Assembly: GCA_033720695.1 (NCBI GenBank)
Contig: JAWWCA010000084.1
Location: 1-14,369 of the forward strand
DNA from: DATGQT01 sp033720695
GTDB lineage: Bacteria; Bacteroidota; Rhodothermia; Rhodothermales; Rubricoccaceae
Direction of reading: 5' to 3'
DNA: 14,369 nt
A program made the translations under genes and the position numbers. Positions 1 to 7,303 of the stretch are shown here, one piece after another. The notes under the pieces were generated by a model. That model saw only the letters and a program-made list of their open reading frames with translations, did no database searches and was not told the origin of the DNA. Position 1 is the first letter of the stretch; every line of letters begins with the position of its first letter.

Positions 1-1254
1 CTCGGCGTACCCCTCGTGGAGCGTGGCGACGCGGCGGCCGAGCGCGTCGTAGAGGGCGAGCGAGACGCGCTGGGCCTCGGCGACGCGGAAGCGGACCGTC
101 GTCGAGGGGTTGAACGGGTTCGGCTGCGCGCGCTCCAACTCATACCCCTCCGGCAGGCCCTCGGCGTCCGGCTCGGCGGCCGTGCCGAGGCCGACGGGCA
201 CGAGCGTGGGCCCGACGATGTCGCACTCCCAGGGGTTGCCAGCCGTGTGGAGCGCGCCCGAGCGGTACCAGAACACCACGTCCTGCCCTGCCACGCCCTC
301 GCCGTTCAAGAACCGGCCCTGGTTGATGGCGCACGTGAAGCCGTTGTCGTCGATCTCGTTCGGGTGGTGGCGGACGACGAGGGCGTCGAGCTTCGAGAAG
401 CTGTCGACGGGGAGCTCGAGGTCGGCCGAGGAGGGGATGATCTCGTAGCCGAGGCCGGTGGCGTCGTCGGTGATCTCCCAGGAGCCGCCGTCGGCGGGGT
501 CGCCCCAGGTGCGGGCGGCCTCGGTCTCGATCACGACGGAGGTGCCGGCCGTGGGGTTGATCTCGCGGACGCGCTCGCCGTCGCTGCCGTCGAGGTCGAA
601 GTCGAACCGCCAGTAGGCGTGGTGGCGGTGGCTGTTCTCGGTGCAGACGGCGGAGGCGGCCGAGAACGAGTACTCGGGCCAGACCCGGCCGTCGGCGTAG
701 AAGTGCCACTTGATCCGGTAGCGGTACCAGCCCGCCCGGAGGTGCGTCGTGAGGACGAGCTCGTCGCCGTAGTCCTCCACGGCGACGCCCTCGAAGGAGC
801 CGGTGTCGCCGCCGGTGCCGCCGACCAGGTTGCGGTCGCACGTGGTCTCGACGGCGCCGGCGGTGGCGTCGGCGAAGCAGTTCTGGGGGGCCGCGCGGAT
901 GCCGTCGGTCGCGAAGCCGGCCTCCTCATCGCTCCAGTCCCGGAAGCAGCTGCACCCGGACCCGTCGTACTCGACGTTGAGGATGGGGACGTGGGCCTGC
1001 CGGAAGACGAGGCGGCCCTCGTAGTAGACGTTCCGAAGCTCCAGGCCCGAGCCGTCGCGGCCGGTGCTCTGGGGGCCACGGACGTAGTCGAAGGACCAGA
1101 TGGGGTCGTCGGCGGGCCAGTCGATGTGCCCCGTCGGGGTGCCGCTGCAGTCGACGGTGGCGTCGTAGGACTGCGCGGACGCGGGGGAGGCGAGGAGGGC
1201 CGCGACAAGGACGCCGAGGATCCCTACGAGACGGTGGAGCGGGGCAACGGGCAT
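1..1254 (-). CDS. Secreted copper amine oxidase-like protein with T9SS sorting domain (3' end outside window)
   Basis: The leftward frame is open for 418 codons from the ATG at 1254 to the window edge, so the C-terminus is missing. Residues 1-27 form a signal peptide ending in ASA. The middle resembles the catalytic domain of copper/topaquinone amine oxidases. The segment GWYRYRIKWHFYADG (175-188 region) aligns without gaps to the cofactor-Tyr region, making Y176 the topaquinone candidate. HRH at 208-210, followed by the RFDFDLDG segment, matches the copper-binding HxH. H336 in DVVFWYRSGALH matches the third copper His. Acidic residues near D105-D108 could hold the catalytic base. The usual Asn before and Asp/Glu after the Tyr are Trp and Arg here. 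From about 376, QPNPFNPSTTVRF and LYDALGRRV are a type A T9SS sorting domain. By family it would oxidatively deaminate amines at the cell surface or outside. The fold assignment is good; activity and substrate are inferred. It is divergent from the E1 gene. Confidence 0.8.
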   Translation of the reverse strand, partial: MPVAPLHRLVGILGVLVAALLASPASAQSYDATVDCSGTPTGHIDWPADDPIWSFDYVRGPQSTGRDGSGLELRNVYYEGRLVFRQAHVPILNVEYDGSGCSCFRDWSDEEAGFATDGIRAAPQNCFADATAGAVETTCDRNLVGGTGGDTGSFEGVAVEDYGDELVLTTHLRAGWYRYRIKWHFYADGRVWPEYSFSAASAVCTENSHRHHAYWRFDFDLDGSDGERVREINPTAGTSVVIETEAARTWGDPADGGSWEITDDATGLGYEIIPSSADLELPVDSFSKLDALVVRHHPNEIDDNGFTCAINQGRFLNGEGVAGQDVVFWYRSGALHTAGNPWECDIVGPTLVPVGLGTAAEPDAEGLPEGYELERAQPNPFNPSTTVRFRVAEAQRVSLALYDALGRRVATLHEGYAE

Positions 1255-1408
1255 GGGGATCGGGGAGGGTCTGGGCCCTAAAGGTCGCATCGGAGAGGAT
1301 CGGCCGCCAGGGCTTTCCGCTGAAGTCTCGCTGCGACACCCCCTTCGCCCTCCCCAGCGCCCGTGCGGAGTGACGCTCACGGGGGGGCGGCTTCACCGGA
1401 ATCGGGCG

Positions 1409-1437
1409 TTCGAGAGGAGGGGGGCGAGGTATATTAT
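1409..1437 (+). promoter_or_regulatory. Candidate promoter of the E1 gene
   Basis: TATATTAT at 1430-1437 is the only AT-rich octamer in a GC-rich 251-bp divergent intergenic region. It partly fits the Bacteroidota -7 element TAnnTTTG. TTCG at 1409-1412 lies 17 nt upstream as a possible -33 element. This would give a leader of roughly 60 nt. An inverted repeat, CCCGTG at 1360-1365 with CACGGG at 1378-1383, lies just upstream and could be an operator. I found no equally good promoter for the leftward amine oxidase gene. Confidence 0.35.
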
Positions 1438-1505
1438 CCGGCCTGGCTGCGCCCTTCCTTCTCGGTGCCGCCGCCGCCCTGTGCGTTTCCAGCCCCACGG
1501 TCCCG

Positions 1506-3707
1506 ATGACGCCTGAGCTTTCCCCGGAGCAGCAGCCCACCGAGCGCCCCGAGCCGGGCCACTTCACGACACGCGAGCTGATCCCCCCCGACGCGTCCGG
1601 CGACGAGGCCGCCGGGGACGGGGCGCCGACCGCCGACGCGCCCGCGGCGGCGCACGACGGCGCCGCAGGCCTCGCCGGGTACGAGGGCGACCTTGACGTG
1701 ACGCCCGTCGGGCCCGAGGACTTCGAGCCGGACGTGCTCCGGGCGGCGCTCCGCACCATGATGGTCTCGCGGAAGCTCGACGAGAAGATGCTCACGCTGC
1801 TGAAGCAGGGGAAGGGCTACTTCCACATCGGCGCCTCCGGCCACGAGGCCGCCCAGGTTGGCCTCGGGTTCCACCTCCGCGGCGGCGAGGACTGGTTCGC
1901 GCTCTACTACCGCGACCTCGCCATGGCGCTCTCGGTTGGGTACACGGCCGAGGACACCCTCCTCGCCCACTTCGCCAAGGCCGACGACCCCAACGGGGCC
2001 GGCCGCCAGATGCCCGAGCACTTCGGCCACCGCGAGCTCAACATCCTGAGCACGTCCTCGTCGGTGGGCGCGCAGTGGATGCCGGGCGTCGGGTTCGCCC
2101 TCGCCGAGCTGCGCGACGCCGACTCCGACGCCGTCGTCTACATCTCCGGCGGCGAGGGGGCGACCTCCCAGGGCGCCTTCCACGAGGCGCTCAACTGGGC
2201 CGCCCGTGCCGGCGCCCCGGCGCTCTTCCACGTCCAGGACAACAAGTACGCCATCTCGGTCCCCGTCGCCGAGCAGACGGCCGGCGGCACGATCTACCCC
2301 ATGCTGGGCGGCTACCCCGGCCTCACGCGCGCCCGCTACGACGGCACCGACTTTTTCACCGTCTTCGCCGTCGGCAGGGCGGCCGTCGAGCACATCCGTG
2401 CGGGGAAGGGTCCCGTCGCGCTCCTCGCCGACGTCGTCCGGCTCCTCCCGCACTCCTCCTCGGACGACCACCGGAAGTACCGCTCCGGCGAGGACCTCGA
2501 CGCCGACCTCGCGCGGGACCCCATCGCCAAGCTGGCCGCCCGCCTCGTCGAGGCCGGGGTGATGACCGGGGACGAGGTCGACGCCCTGCGCACGGAGGTG
2601 GCCAAGGAGATCGACGACCTCGCGCGCGAAGTCGAGAAGCGGCCCGACCCGACCGACGCCACGAGCCACGTCTACGGCCCCGAGCCGGACCTCGCGTACG
2701 AGCAGGAGGGCGAGGCCGGCGAGCTCGTCGTCCTCGTGGACGCCATCAACCACGCCCTCGACGAGGAGATGGCGCGCGACGAGCGCGTCCTCGTCTACGG
2801 CGAGGACGTGGGCGGCGGCAAGGGCGGCGTCTTCACCGCCACGCGCGGGCTCACCGAGAAGCACGGCGGCGACCGCTGCTTCAACTCCCCGCTCGCCGAG
2901 CACTCCATCCTCGGGTCGGCCGTCGGCCTCGCCGCCGCCGGCTACAAGCCCGTCGTCGAGATCCAGTTCGCCGACTACATCTGGCCGGGGATGCAGCAGC
3001 TCCGCAACCAGATCGCCCCGATGCGCTACCGCTCGAACGGCGACTGGGCCTGCCCCATGGTGATCCGCGTGCCCACGGGCGGCTACATCCACGGCGGCCT
3101 GTGCCACAGCCAGAACATCGAGGCCATCTTCGGGCACTTCCCCGGCCTTAAGATCGCCCTCCCGAGCAACGCCGCCGACGCCAAGGGCCTCCTCAAGACG
3201 GCCATCCGCTCGAACGACCCCGTCCTCTTCCTCGAGCACAAGGCGCTCTACCGGCAGGGCCCGGCGCGCCGCCCCGAGCCCCACGACGAGTACCTCGTCC
3301 CGTTCGGGAAGGCGTCGGTCGTGCGCGAGGGCACCGACCTCACGATCGTGACGTGGGGCGCCATCGTCTACAAGGCGCTCAACGCCGCCAAGGCGCTGGA
3401 GAAGGAGGGCGTCTCGGTCGAGGTCCTCGACCTCCGCACGATCGTCCCGCTCGACAGCGAGGCGGTCCTCGACTCGGTCAAGAAGACGAGCCGCGTGCTC
3501 GTGGCCTACGAGGACCACGAGTTCATGGGCTTCGGCGCCGAGATCGCCGCGCAGGTGGCGGACCGGACCTTCGAGCACCTCGACGCGCCCGTCAAGCGCG
3601 TGGCCGGCGCCTTCACCTGGATCCCCTACGCCGACCCCCTCGAGAAGCAGGTGCTCCCGCAGGACGACGACGTGCTCTCGGCCGCCCGCGACGTGCTCGC
3701 GTACTGA
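1506..3707 (+). CDS. Branched-chain 2-oxoacid dehydrogenase E1, fused alpha and beta subunits
   Basis: This is the thiamine-diphosphate E1 component that decarboxylates branched 2-oxoacids (from Val, Leu, Ile) and passes the acyl group to lipoyl-E2 in the cytoplasm. The alpha half spans about 75-390: SGHEAAQVGLG, YYRDLAMALSVG, GRQMPEHFG, the ThDP motif GEG at 216-218 with N246, and the loop LPHSSSDDHRKYRS. That loop and GRQMP favour branched-chain over pyruvate dehydrogenase. The beta half spans about 405-733: INHALDEEM, LVYGEDVG, FNSPLAEHSILG, YIWPGMQQLRNQ and GGLCHSQNIEA. Residues 1-65 are Ala/Asp/Pro-rich and probably disordered. At 733 aa it fits fused E1 proteins of this phylum. No E2 or E3 gene is adjacent. 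Pyruvate specificity is the main alternative. Its products also prime iso-branched fatty acids. Confidence 0.92.
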   Translation: MTPELSPEQQPTERPEPGHFTTRELIPPDASGDEAAGDGAPTADAPAAAHDGAAGLAGYEGDLDVTPVGPEDFEPDVLRAALRTMMVSRKLDEKMLTLLKQGKGYFHIGASGHEAAQVGLGFHLRGGEDWFALYYRDLAMALSVGYTAEDTLLAHFAKADDPNGAGRQMPEHFGHRELNILSTSSSVGAQWMPGVGFALAELRDADSDAVVYISGGEGATSQGAFHEALNWAARAGAPALFHVQDNKYAISVPVAEQTAGGTIYPMLGGYPGLTRARYDGTDFFTVFAVGRAAVEHIRAGKGPVALLADVVRLLPHSSSDDHRKYRSGEDLDADLARDPIAKLAARLVEAGVMTGDEVDALRTEVAKEIDDLAREVEKRPDPTDATSHVYGPEPDLAYEQEGEAGELVVLVDAINHALDEEMARDERVLVYGEDVGGGKGGVFTATRGLTEKHGGDRCFNSPLAEHSILGSAVGLAAAGYKPVVEIQFADYIWPGMQQLRNQIAPMRYRSNGDWACPMVIRVPTGGYIHGGLCHSQNIEAIFGHFPGLKIALPSNAADAKGLLKTAIRSNDPVLFLEHKALYRQGPARRPEPHDEYLVPFGKASVVREGTDLTIVTWGAIVYKALNAAKALEKEGVSVEVLDLRTIVPLDSEAVLDSVKKTSRVLVAYEDHEFMGFGAEIAAQVADRTFEHLDAPVKRVAGAFTWIPYADPLEKQVLPQDDDVLSAARDVLAY

Positions 3708-3757
3708 GGGCGGAGAGGGGACGGCCTTTGGGATCGCGGTCGAGATCGCGACTCGCC

Positions 3758-3775
3758 TAGCTTGGTTCGTCTCGC
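3758..3775 (+). promoter_or_regulatory. Candidate -7 element plus shared motif before the first DUF6174 gene
   Basis: TAGCTTGG at 3758-3765 matches TAnnTTTG except at one position. It runs into GGTTCGTCTCGC at 3764-3775, 17 nt before the ATG. A nearly identical 12-mer, GGTTCGTCCCGC, lies on the minus strand 14 nt before the DinB gene, also preceded by TATC-CTT. I see no well-spaced -33 element. Confidence 0.3.
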
Positions 3776-3792
3776 CACCAAATCGCGGTGCC

Positions 3793-4275
3793 ATGCGCCT
3801 TCCCGTCGCCTTCGTCGCTCTTCTCCTGCTCGCCGGTTGCGACCTCTTCGGCGAGAGCCGGCCTGAGCGCGTCCGCGCCCGCCCCGTCGTCACCTCGTCC
3901 ACGGCCGAGGGGCTCGCCGATGCGCGGGGGCGGTGGGCCGAGGCCGACCTCGACGACTACCAACTGGAGTACACCCGGGCGTGCGAGTGCCTGCGGGCGG
4001 CCGCCGGGCCGTTCCTCGTGACGGTGGAGGGCGGGGCGGTGACCGAGGTGGAGCCGCTCAGCGGCGAGCCGCTCCCGGACGGCTACGAGCCGTTCACCGT
4101 CGTGCGCCTCTTCGACGCCATCGACGAGGCCTTCGACGAGGGCGCCGACGCGGTCGACGTCGTCTACGACGCGGCCCTCGGCTTCCCTGTCCGCATCGCC
4201 ATCGACTACGATGCGCGCGTGGCAGATGAGGAGCTCTACCTAGAGGTGACCGGGTTCGAGCGGCTCGACGGGTGA
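3793..4275 (+). CDS. DUF6174-like lipoprotein, copy 1
   Basis: A 160-residue lipoprotein. The signal peptide ends in the lipobox LLAGC with the lipidated Cys at 16, so the mature protein sits on a membrane facing the periplasm or outside. The body shows the DUF6174 pattern: a Trp (W48) and DLDDYQLEYTRACEC with a CxC pair, then FLVTVEGGAVTEV, FTVVRLFDAIDEAF, YDAALGFPVRIAIDYD and a late DEELYLEV. The function of this family is unknown to me; the CxC pair could be a disulfide or a metal site. The next gene downstream is a paralogue with the same order of motifs, 65 nt away, suggesting tandem duplication and probably co-transcription. The start is the only ATG giving a complete signal peptide. 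Family call from motif memory, without a profile search. Confidence 0.85.
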   Translation: MRLPVAFVALLLLAGCDLFGESRPERVRARPVVTSSTAEGLADARGRWAEADLDDYQLEYTRACECLRAAAGPFLVTVEGGAVTEVEPLSGEPLPDGYEPFTVVRLFDAIDEAFDEGADAVDVVYDAALGFPVRIAIDYDARVADEELYLEVTGFERLDG

Positions 4276-4340
4276 GGTGAGAGCGCTCGCATAAACCGGC
4301 CGGCGGCGCGTTATGGCGGCAGTCCCCCACCTTGCCCGCC

Positions 4341-4871
4341 ATGCTCCGCCTCTCCCTCCTCGCCACGCTCGTCCTCGGCCTCCTCGTCTCCACGTTCCTC
4401 ACGGCCTGCACCTCGCCGCGCCTGGTGGAGGTGCTCGACGTCTCTGTGCAGCCCGAACGAGAGACGACGCCCGAGGAGCTGGACGCGGCACGCGCCCGCT
4501 GGCAGGCGGCGGGCCTCGCCGACTACCGGTTCGTCTACGAGGTGTCGTGCTTCTGCCCCGAAGACGCCCGCGGCCCCTTCACCATCACCGTTCGCGACGG
4601 CGTTGTGCAGGAGGTCCTCTTCCAGGGTCGCCCCCTGGACCCGGAGGACCCGCGCCACCCCACCCTGGACGCGCTCTTCACGACGCTCGGGGACGCGTTC
4701 AGCGCGGACGCAGCGCTCGTCCGCGCCGCCTACCACCCCACCCTCGGCTATCCCCTCTCCGCCTACGTCGACTACGAGACGATGATGGCCGACGAGGAGC
4801 TGGGCTTCGCCGTGAGCGCCTTCACTCCCCTGGGCGGCTCGCGCGAACCCGCCGGGTCGGCCGGCCGTTGA
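4341..4871 (+). CDS. DUF6174-like lipoprotein, copy 2
   Basis: From the ATG at 4341 this encodes 176 residues. An in-frame TTG at 4332 would add only MPA and is less likely. Residues 1-22 form a lipoprotein signal ending in LTAC with Cys 23. The mature part repeats the order of motifs of the upstream gene: an RARWQAAGLADYRFVYEV stretch, CFC (a CxC pair), FTITVRDGVVQEV, LDALFTTLGDAF, YHPTLGYPLSAYVDYE and MADEELGFAVSAF. The two proteins are clearly paralogous but well diverged. This copy has a longer spacer after the lipobox and an extra Ser/Gly/Arg tail (GGSREPAGSAGR). Function is unknown. The cluster of small envelope lipoproteins suggests a surface role, which is inference only. Confidence 0.85.
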   Translation: MLRLSLLATLVLGLLVSTFLTACTSPRLVEVLDVSVQPERETTPEELDAARARWQAAGLADYRFVYEVSCFCPEDARGPFTITVRDGVVQEVLFQGRPLDPEDPRHPTLDALFTTLGDAFSADAALVRAAYHPTLGYPLSAYVDYETMMADEELGFAVSAFTPLGGSREPAGSAGR

Positions 4872-4917
4872 TTCCGGAGCCGCCCTGCCCCACGTGCCCC
4901 ACGGTCCTCCCGCGCCG

Positions 4918-5286
4918 ATGTCCCGCTCGCTCCTCACCCTCGCGCTCCTGCTGGTTGCCCCCGTTCCCCTCGCCGGCTGCAGCGAGGAGGCGCCCTCCGG
5001 AGAGGCCGCGCCGGGCGAGGCGGTGGTGGAGGGGGTGACCGTCGAGAACCTCCGGCTCGTGCGGGAGGCCGACGGATCGGCGGCCGTCCGCGGCGTCGTC
5101 GTCAACGGGAGCGCCGAGGAGCGGAGCGTGCAGGTGGTGATCGCGCTCTACGACGCGGGCAACCAGCGGATCGGCGAGGTGCAGGTGCCCGTCGAGCGGG
5201 TTGGGGCGGGGGCCGAGCAGGGGTTCAGCCATGCCCTCGACCGCGAGGCCGCTGGCGCCAGCCTCCGCCGTCTCTTCGTGTTCTGA
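4918..5286 (+). CDS. Small lipoprotein with FxLYD-like domain
   Basis: I chose the ATG at 4918 (122 residues) because it starts a compact lipoprotein signal, MSRSLLTLALLL, with lipobox PLAGC (Cys 21). A GTG at 4894 would only add a proline-rich lead. After a Glu/Gly/Pro-rich linker, residues about 37-115 carry VEGVTVENLRLVREADG, VRGVVVNGSAEERSVQVVIALYDA and IGEVQVPVERVGAGAEQGF. This is the strand pattern of FxLYD-type beta-sandwich domains, where a conserved LYD-like strand (ALYDA here) precedes the 'x-ig-x' strand. Such domains are usually envelope-associated with no assigned enzymatic role. It lies 46 nt after the second DUF6174 gene, in the same direction, and may share its transcript. It ends just before a strong hairpin. 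Confidence 0.8.
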   Translation: MSRSLLTLALLLVAPVPLAGCSEEAPSGEAAPGEAVVEGVTVENLRLVREADGSAAVRGVVVNGSAEERSVQVVIALYDAGNQRIGEVQVPVERVGAGAEQGFSHALDREAAGASLRRLFVF

Positions 5287-5324
5287 TGCCCACGAGGTCT
5301 GGACAGGCTCGCGCCACCACACGA

Positions 5325-5354
5325 CGCGCCGCCCAGCCAAGGCCGGGCGGCGCG
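5325..5354. terminator. Bidirectional hairpin terminator between convergent genes
   Basis: A perfect 10-bp GC stem, CGCGCCGCCC at 5325-5334 and GGGCGGCGCG at 5345-5354, encloses a 10-nt loop. It lies between two lipoprotein genes that end towards each other, so it can stop transcription from either side. There is no U-run on either strand, so the intrinsic-terminator call rests on the stem and its position. Confidence 0.65.
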
Positions 5355-5383
5355 CGGGGGGACGACGGCTGGTTCGGGTGCGC

Positions 5384-5818
5384 TCAGCGAGCGATGGTGA
5401 GCTCAGCCTGGATGCGGCCCCGCCGGTCCGCGATCTGGAAGACCGGATCGGCCGCGTTGCGGAGGTCGTCGGCGCTGAACGGCTCGCTCCTCTGGATGAG
5501 GTCGTAGCCGTCCGCGTCGCGGTCCATGACCACGAGGTAGTAGGTCCGGGTCGTGCCGACGAGCTCGCCGCTCGGCGAGACGACGAGGGGGAGGGTCGCG
5601 TCGCTCGCGTCCTCGTAGATGGAGGACTTGATGACGGCGCGGCCGCCCGCGTCCTGCACCTCGACGTAGAGGTCCGGCGCGCTCCCGTCCTCGTCGGCCG
5701 GGAGCGGCGTGGCGTTCAGCGTGAGGTTCGAGAACGCGACGGTTTCACCGGCGCCACCGACGAAGTCGCAGCCGACGAGGAAGACCGCGCAGGCGGCGAG
5801 GGTGAGGAACTGCTTCAT
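5384..5818 (-). CDS. Small lipoprotein, possible C2-like beta-sandwich
   Basis: Encodes 144 residues from the ATG at 5818. MKQFLTLAACAVFLVGC is a lipoprotein signal with the modified Cys at 17. The mature part is beta-rich and acidic: VAFSNLTLNATPLPADEDG, PDLYVEVQDAGGRAVIKSS, TRTYYLVVMDRDADGYDLI, then FQIADRRGRIQAEL. PDLYVEV followed later by a VxDRDADG strand recalls calcium-binding C2 domains, where clustered Asp residues sit in loops. This is a weak resemblance and I do not claim calcium binding. The leader before the ATG is C-rich (CTCCCCCCCAACC). The gene is convergent with the FxLYD lipoprotein gene and divergent from the polyketide synthase gene. Real coding is supported by the signal peptide and clean stop; function unknown. 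Confidence 0.8.
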   Translation of the reverse strand: MKQFLTLAACAVFLVGCDFVGGAGETVAFSNLTLNATPLPADEDGSAPDLYVEVQDAGGRAVIKSSIYEDASDATLPLVVSPSGELVGTTRTYYLVVMDRDADGYDLIQRSEPFSADDLRNAADPVFQIADRRGRIQAELTIAR

Positions 5819-5935
5819 GGTTGGGGGGGAGCTAAGTGGAGTCCCCGACGGTATCGGACGCTCGCGAGTTGGCTTAAAGGGGTGGGCGTGCCTTTCTTTC
5901 CGGTGCGGCTCGCCGTGGGCGGAATGCGGCGTTAG

Positions 5936-6012
5936 GAGGGGCCTCCGCCGCAGAGGCCTCCGCCACGATCCATCGAATGCACCTGTCTCCCTCGCCAGCG
6001 GAGGCCTCCGCC
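5936..6012. repeat. Three copies of a GGCCTCCGCC element, one a perfect 14-bp palindrome
   Basis: GGCCTCCGCC occurs at 5940-5949, 5955-5964 and 6003-6012. The last two lie in 15-mers, GCAGAGGCCTCCGCC (5950-5964) and GCGGAGGCCTCCGCC (5998-6012), differing at one base. The third contains the palindrome GCGGAGGCCTCCGC (5998-6011). They lie about 95-170 bp upstream of the polyketide synthase start, between divergent genes. They could be operator sites or remains of an interspersed repeat. Confidence 0.6.
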
Positions 6013-6105
6013 GGCGCGTCGGGTCGGGGGTACAGGGGTGCCCGGTAGACGAGGAACCCCGATCCGCGGCGCGGCTGTAAGGACGGCTCTTGCCTCCCCC
6101 CGGTC

Positions 6106-7287
6106 ATGTCCCCCCGCGCGTACGTCACCCCCCGCCCCCGCGCCTTCGGCCACGCCGTCTCCCAGACCGAGGGCATCGCGTGGCTGAAGGCCGCGCTCCG
6201 CCGCGTCGCCGAGACCTGCCCCGTCCCGGACCTCGACCGCGCCCTCCGCTACTACGACTTCCTCGCTCGGGCGTCCGGCGTCGGGGCACGCATCACCTGT
6301 CTCGAGGACTACACCCACCAGGACTGGGACCGCATGCACCTCCACGCGGCCTCGCCTGCAGGGGACGGGCAGGGGCCTGTCGAGGGCCGCTGGGGAGGGC
6401 TCTGGTACCAGGCGTCGCTCGACGCCCGCATGGCCATGTTCGCCGAGACGGCCTTTGCCCTTGCTCAGGCGGCCTTCGCCGACGAGACCGAGGCTCCCGA
6501 TCTCCTCATGCAGGTCTCGTGCACGGGCTACGACAGCCCGACGGCCGTACAGCGCCTCGCTCTCGAGCGGGGGTGGCACGACGCGTCTCGGATCCTCCAC
6601 ATCGGGCACATGGGGTGCTACGCCGCCCTCCCCGCCGTCGCCACCGCCGCCGACATCGTGCGGGCGGAGGCGCTCGCGGAGGGCCCCGACGACGGGGGGG
6701 CACGCGCGGCCCTCCTCCTCGTCGAGCTGTGCACGCTCCACTACGACCCGGCCGCGGTGGACGCGGAGCAGATCGTCACGCAGTGCCTCTTCGGCGACGG
6801 CGCCGCCCGCCTGGACGTGACGGCGGCGCCCCCTCTGGTGGGCTCGCCCGCCTTCGCGCTCGTCGACTACACCGAACGCCTCCTCCCGGAGACGGAGGGG
6901 GCCATGACGTGGCGCGTGGCCGACGGCGGCTTCCGCATGACGCTCAGCCGCGACGTGCCGCGGCACATCGGGGCCCACCTCGCGCCGGCCGTCACGCGCT
7001 TTCTCGCCCCGCACGGGCTCGGCGTCGAGGACGTGCGGTGGTGGGCGGTGCACCCCGGCGGGCCACGCGTCATCGAGAGCGCGGCCGAGGCGCTCGGGCT
7101 CCCCGAGCCCGCCGTCCGCCACAGCCAAGCCATGCTCCGCGCCCGCGGCAACATGTCGTCCACGACGATCCCCCACATCTGGGCCGATCTGTTGGCCGAC
7201 GACGCCGTGGAGCGGGGCGACCTCGTCGGCTCCCTCGCCTTCGGACCCGGCCTCACCGTGGCGATGAGCCTGATGCAGGTGGCGTGA
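6106..7287 (+). CDS. Type III polyketide synthase (chalcone/stilbene synthase superfamily)
   Basis: A 393-residue, normal-length homodimeric ketosynthase of the thiolase fold. It would load an acyl-CoA starter, extend it with malonyl-CoA and cyclise the chain to a pyrone or resorcinol. The triad is complete: Cys171 in HIGHMGCYAALPA, His316 in WWAVHPGGPRVI and Asn349 in ARGNMSSTTIPHIW. Also present are LLMQVSCTGYDSPTA, TQCLFGDGAAR and the late FGPGLTVAM, where the Glu often found after GPGLT is absent. The N-terminus is not a signal peptide, so it acts in the cytoplasm. A methyltransferase gene follows after 16 nt, and the two very likely form an operon. Similar bacterial pairs make methylated alkylresorcinols, alkylpyrones or quinones. 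Starter and product cannot be read from the sequence. I assign no gene symbol. Confidence 0.93.
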   Translation: MSPRAYVTPRPRAFGHAVSQTEGIAWLKAALRRVAETCPVPDLDRALRYYDFLARASGVGARITCLEDYTHQDWDRMHLHAASPAGDGQGPVEGRWGGLWYQASLDARMAMFAETAFALAQAAFADETEAPDLLMQVSCTGYDSPTAVQRLALERGWHDASRILHIGHMGCYAALPAVATAADIVRAEALAEGPDDGGARAALLLVELCTLHYDPAAVDAEQIVTQCLFGDGAARLDVTAAPPLVGSPAFALVDYTERLLPETEGAMTWRVADGGFRMTLSRDVPRHIGAHLAPAVTRFLAPHGLGVEDVRWWAVHPGGPRVIESAAEALGLPEPAVRHSQAMLRARGNMSSTTIPHIWADLLADDAVERGDLVGSLAFGPGLTVAMSLMQVA

Positions 7288-7303
7288 CGGCCCGGCGAAA
7301 CAC

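Noticed and set aside
16..1281. A 421-codon rightward open frame over the amine oxidase gene
   Set aside because: Low-complexity Val/Gly/Ala/Glu/Arg protein without domain or signal. The opposite strand has a signal peptide, copper-site motifs and a T9SS domain.
3708..3757. GATCGCG direct repeats after the E1 gene as a terminator
   Set aside because: The two GATCGCG copies are direct, and only a 4-bp inverted stem (GTCG/CGAC) can form with no U-run, so a terminator call is not supported.
1434..3902. An 822-codon open frame antisense to the E1 gene
   Set aside because: It is the mirror of a GC-rich gene. The translation is rich in Val, Gly, Glu, Arg and Leu in low-complexity order with no recognisable domain, while the opposite strand encodes an unmistakable E1 enzyme.
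5819..6105. Possible small genes of about 100-120 codons in the region before the PKS gene
   Set aside because: The frames are Arg/Pro-rich, extend into neighbouring genes on the wrong strand or frame, and have no plausible leader or domain.
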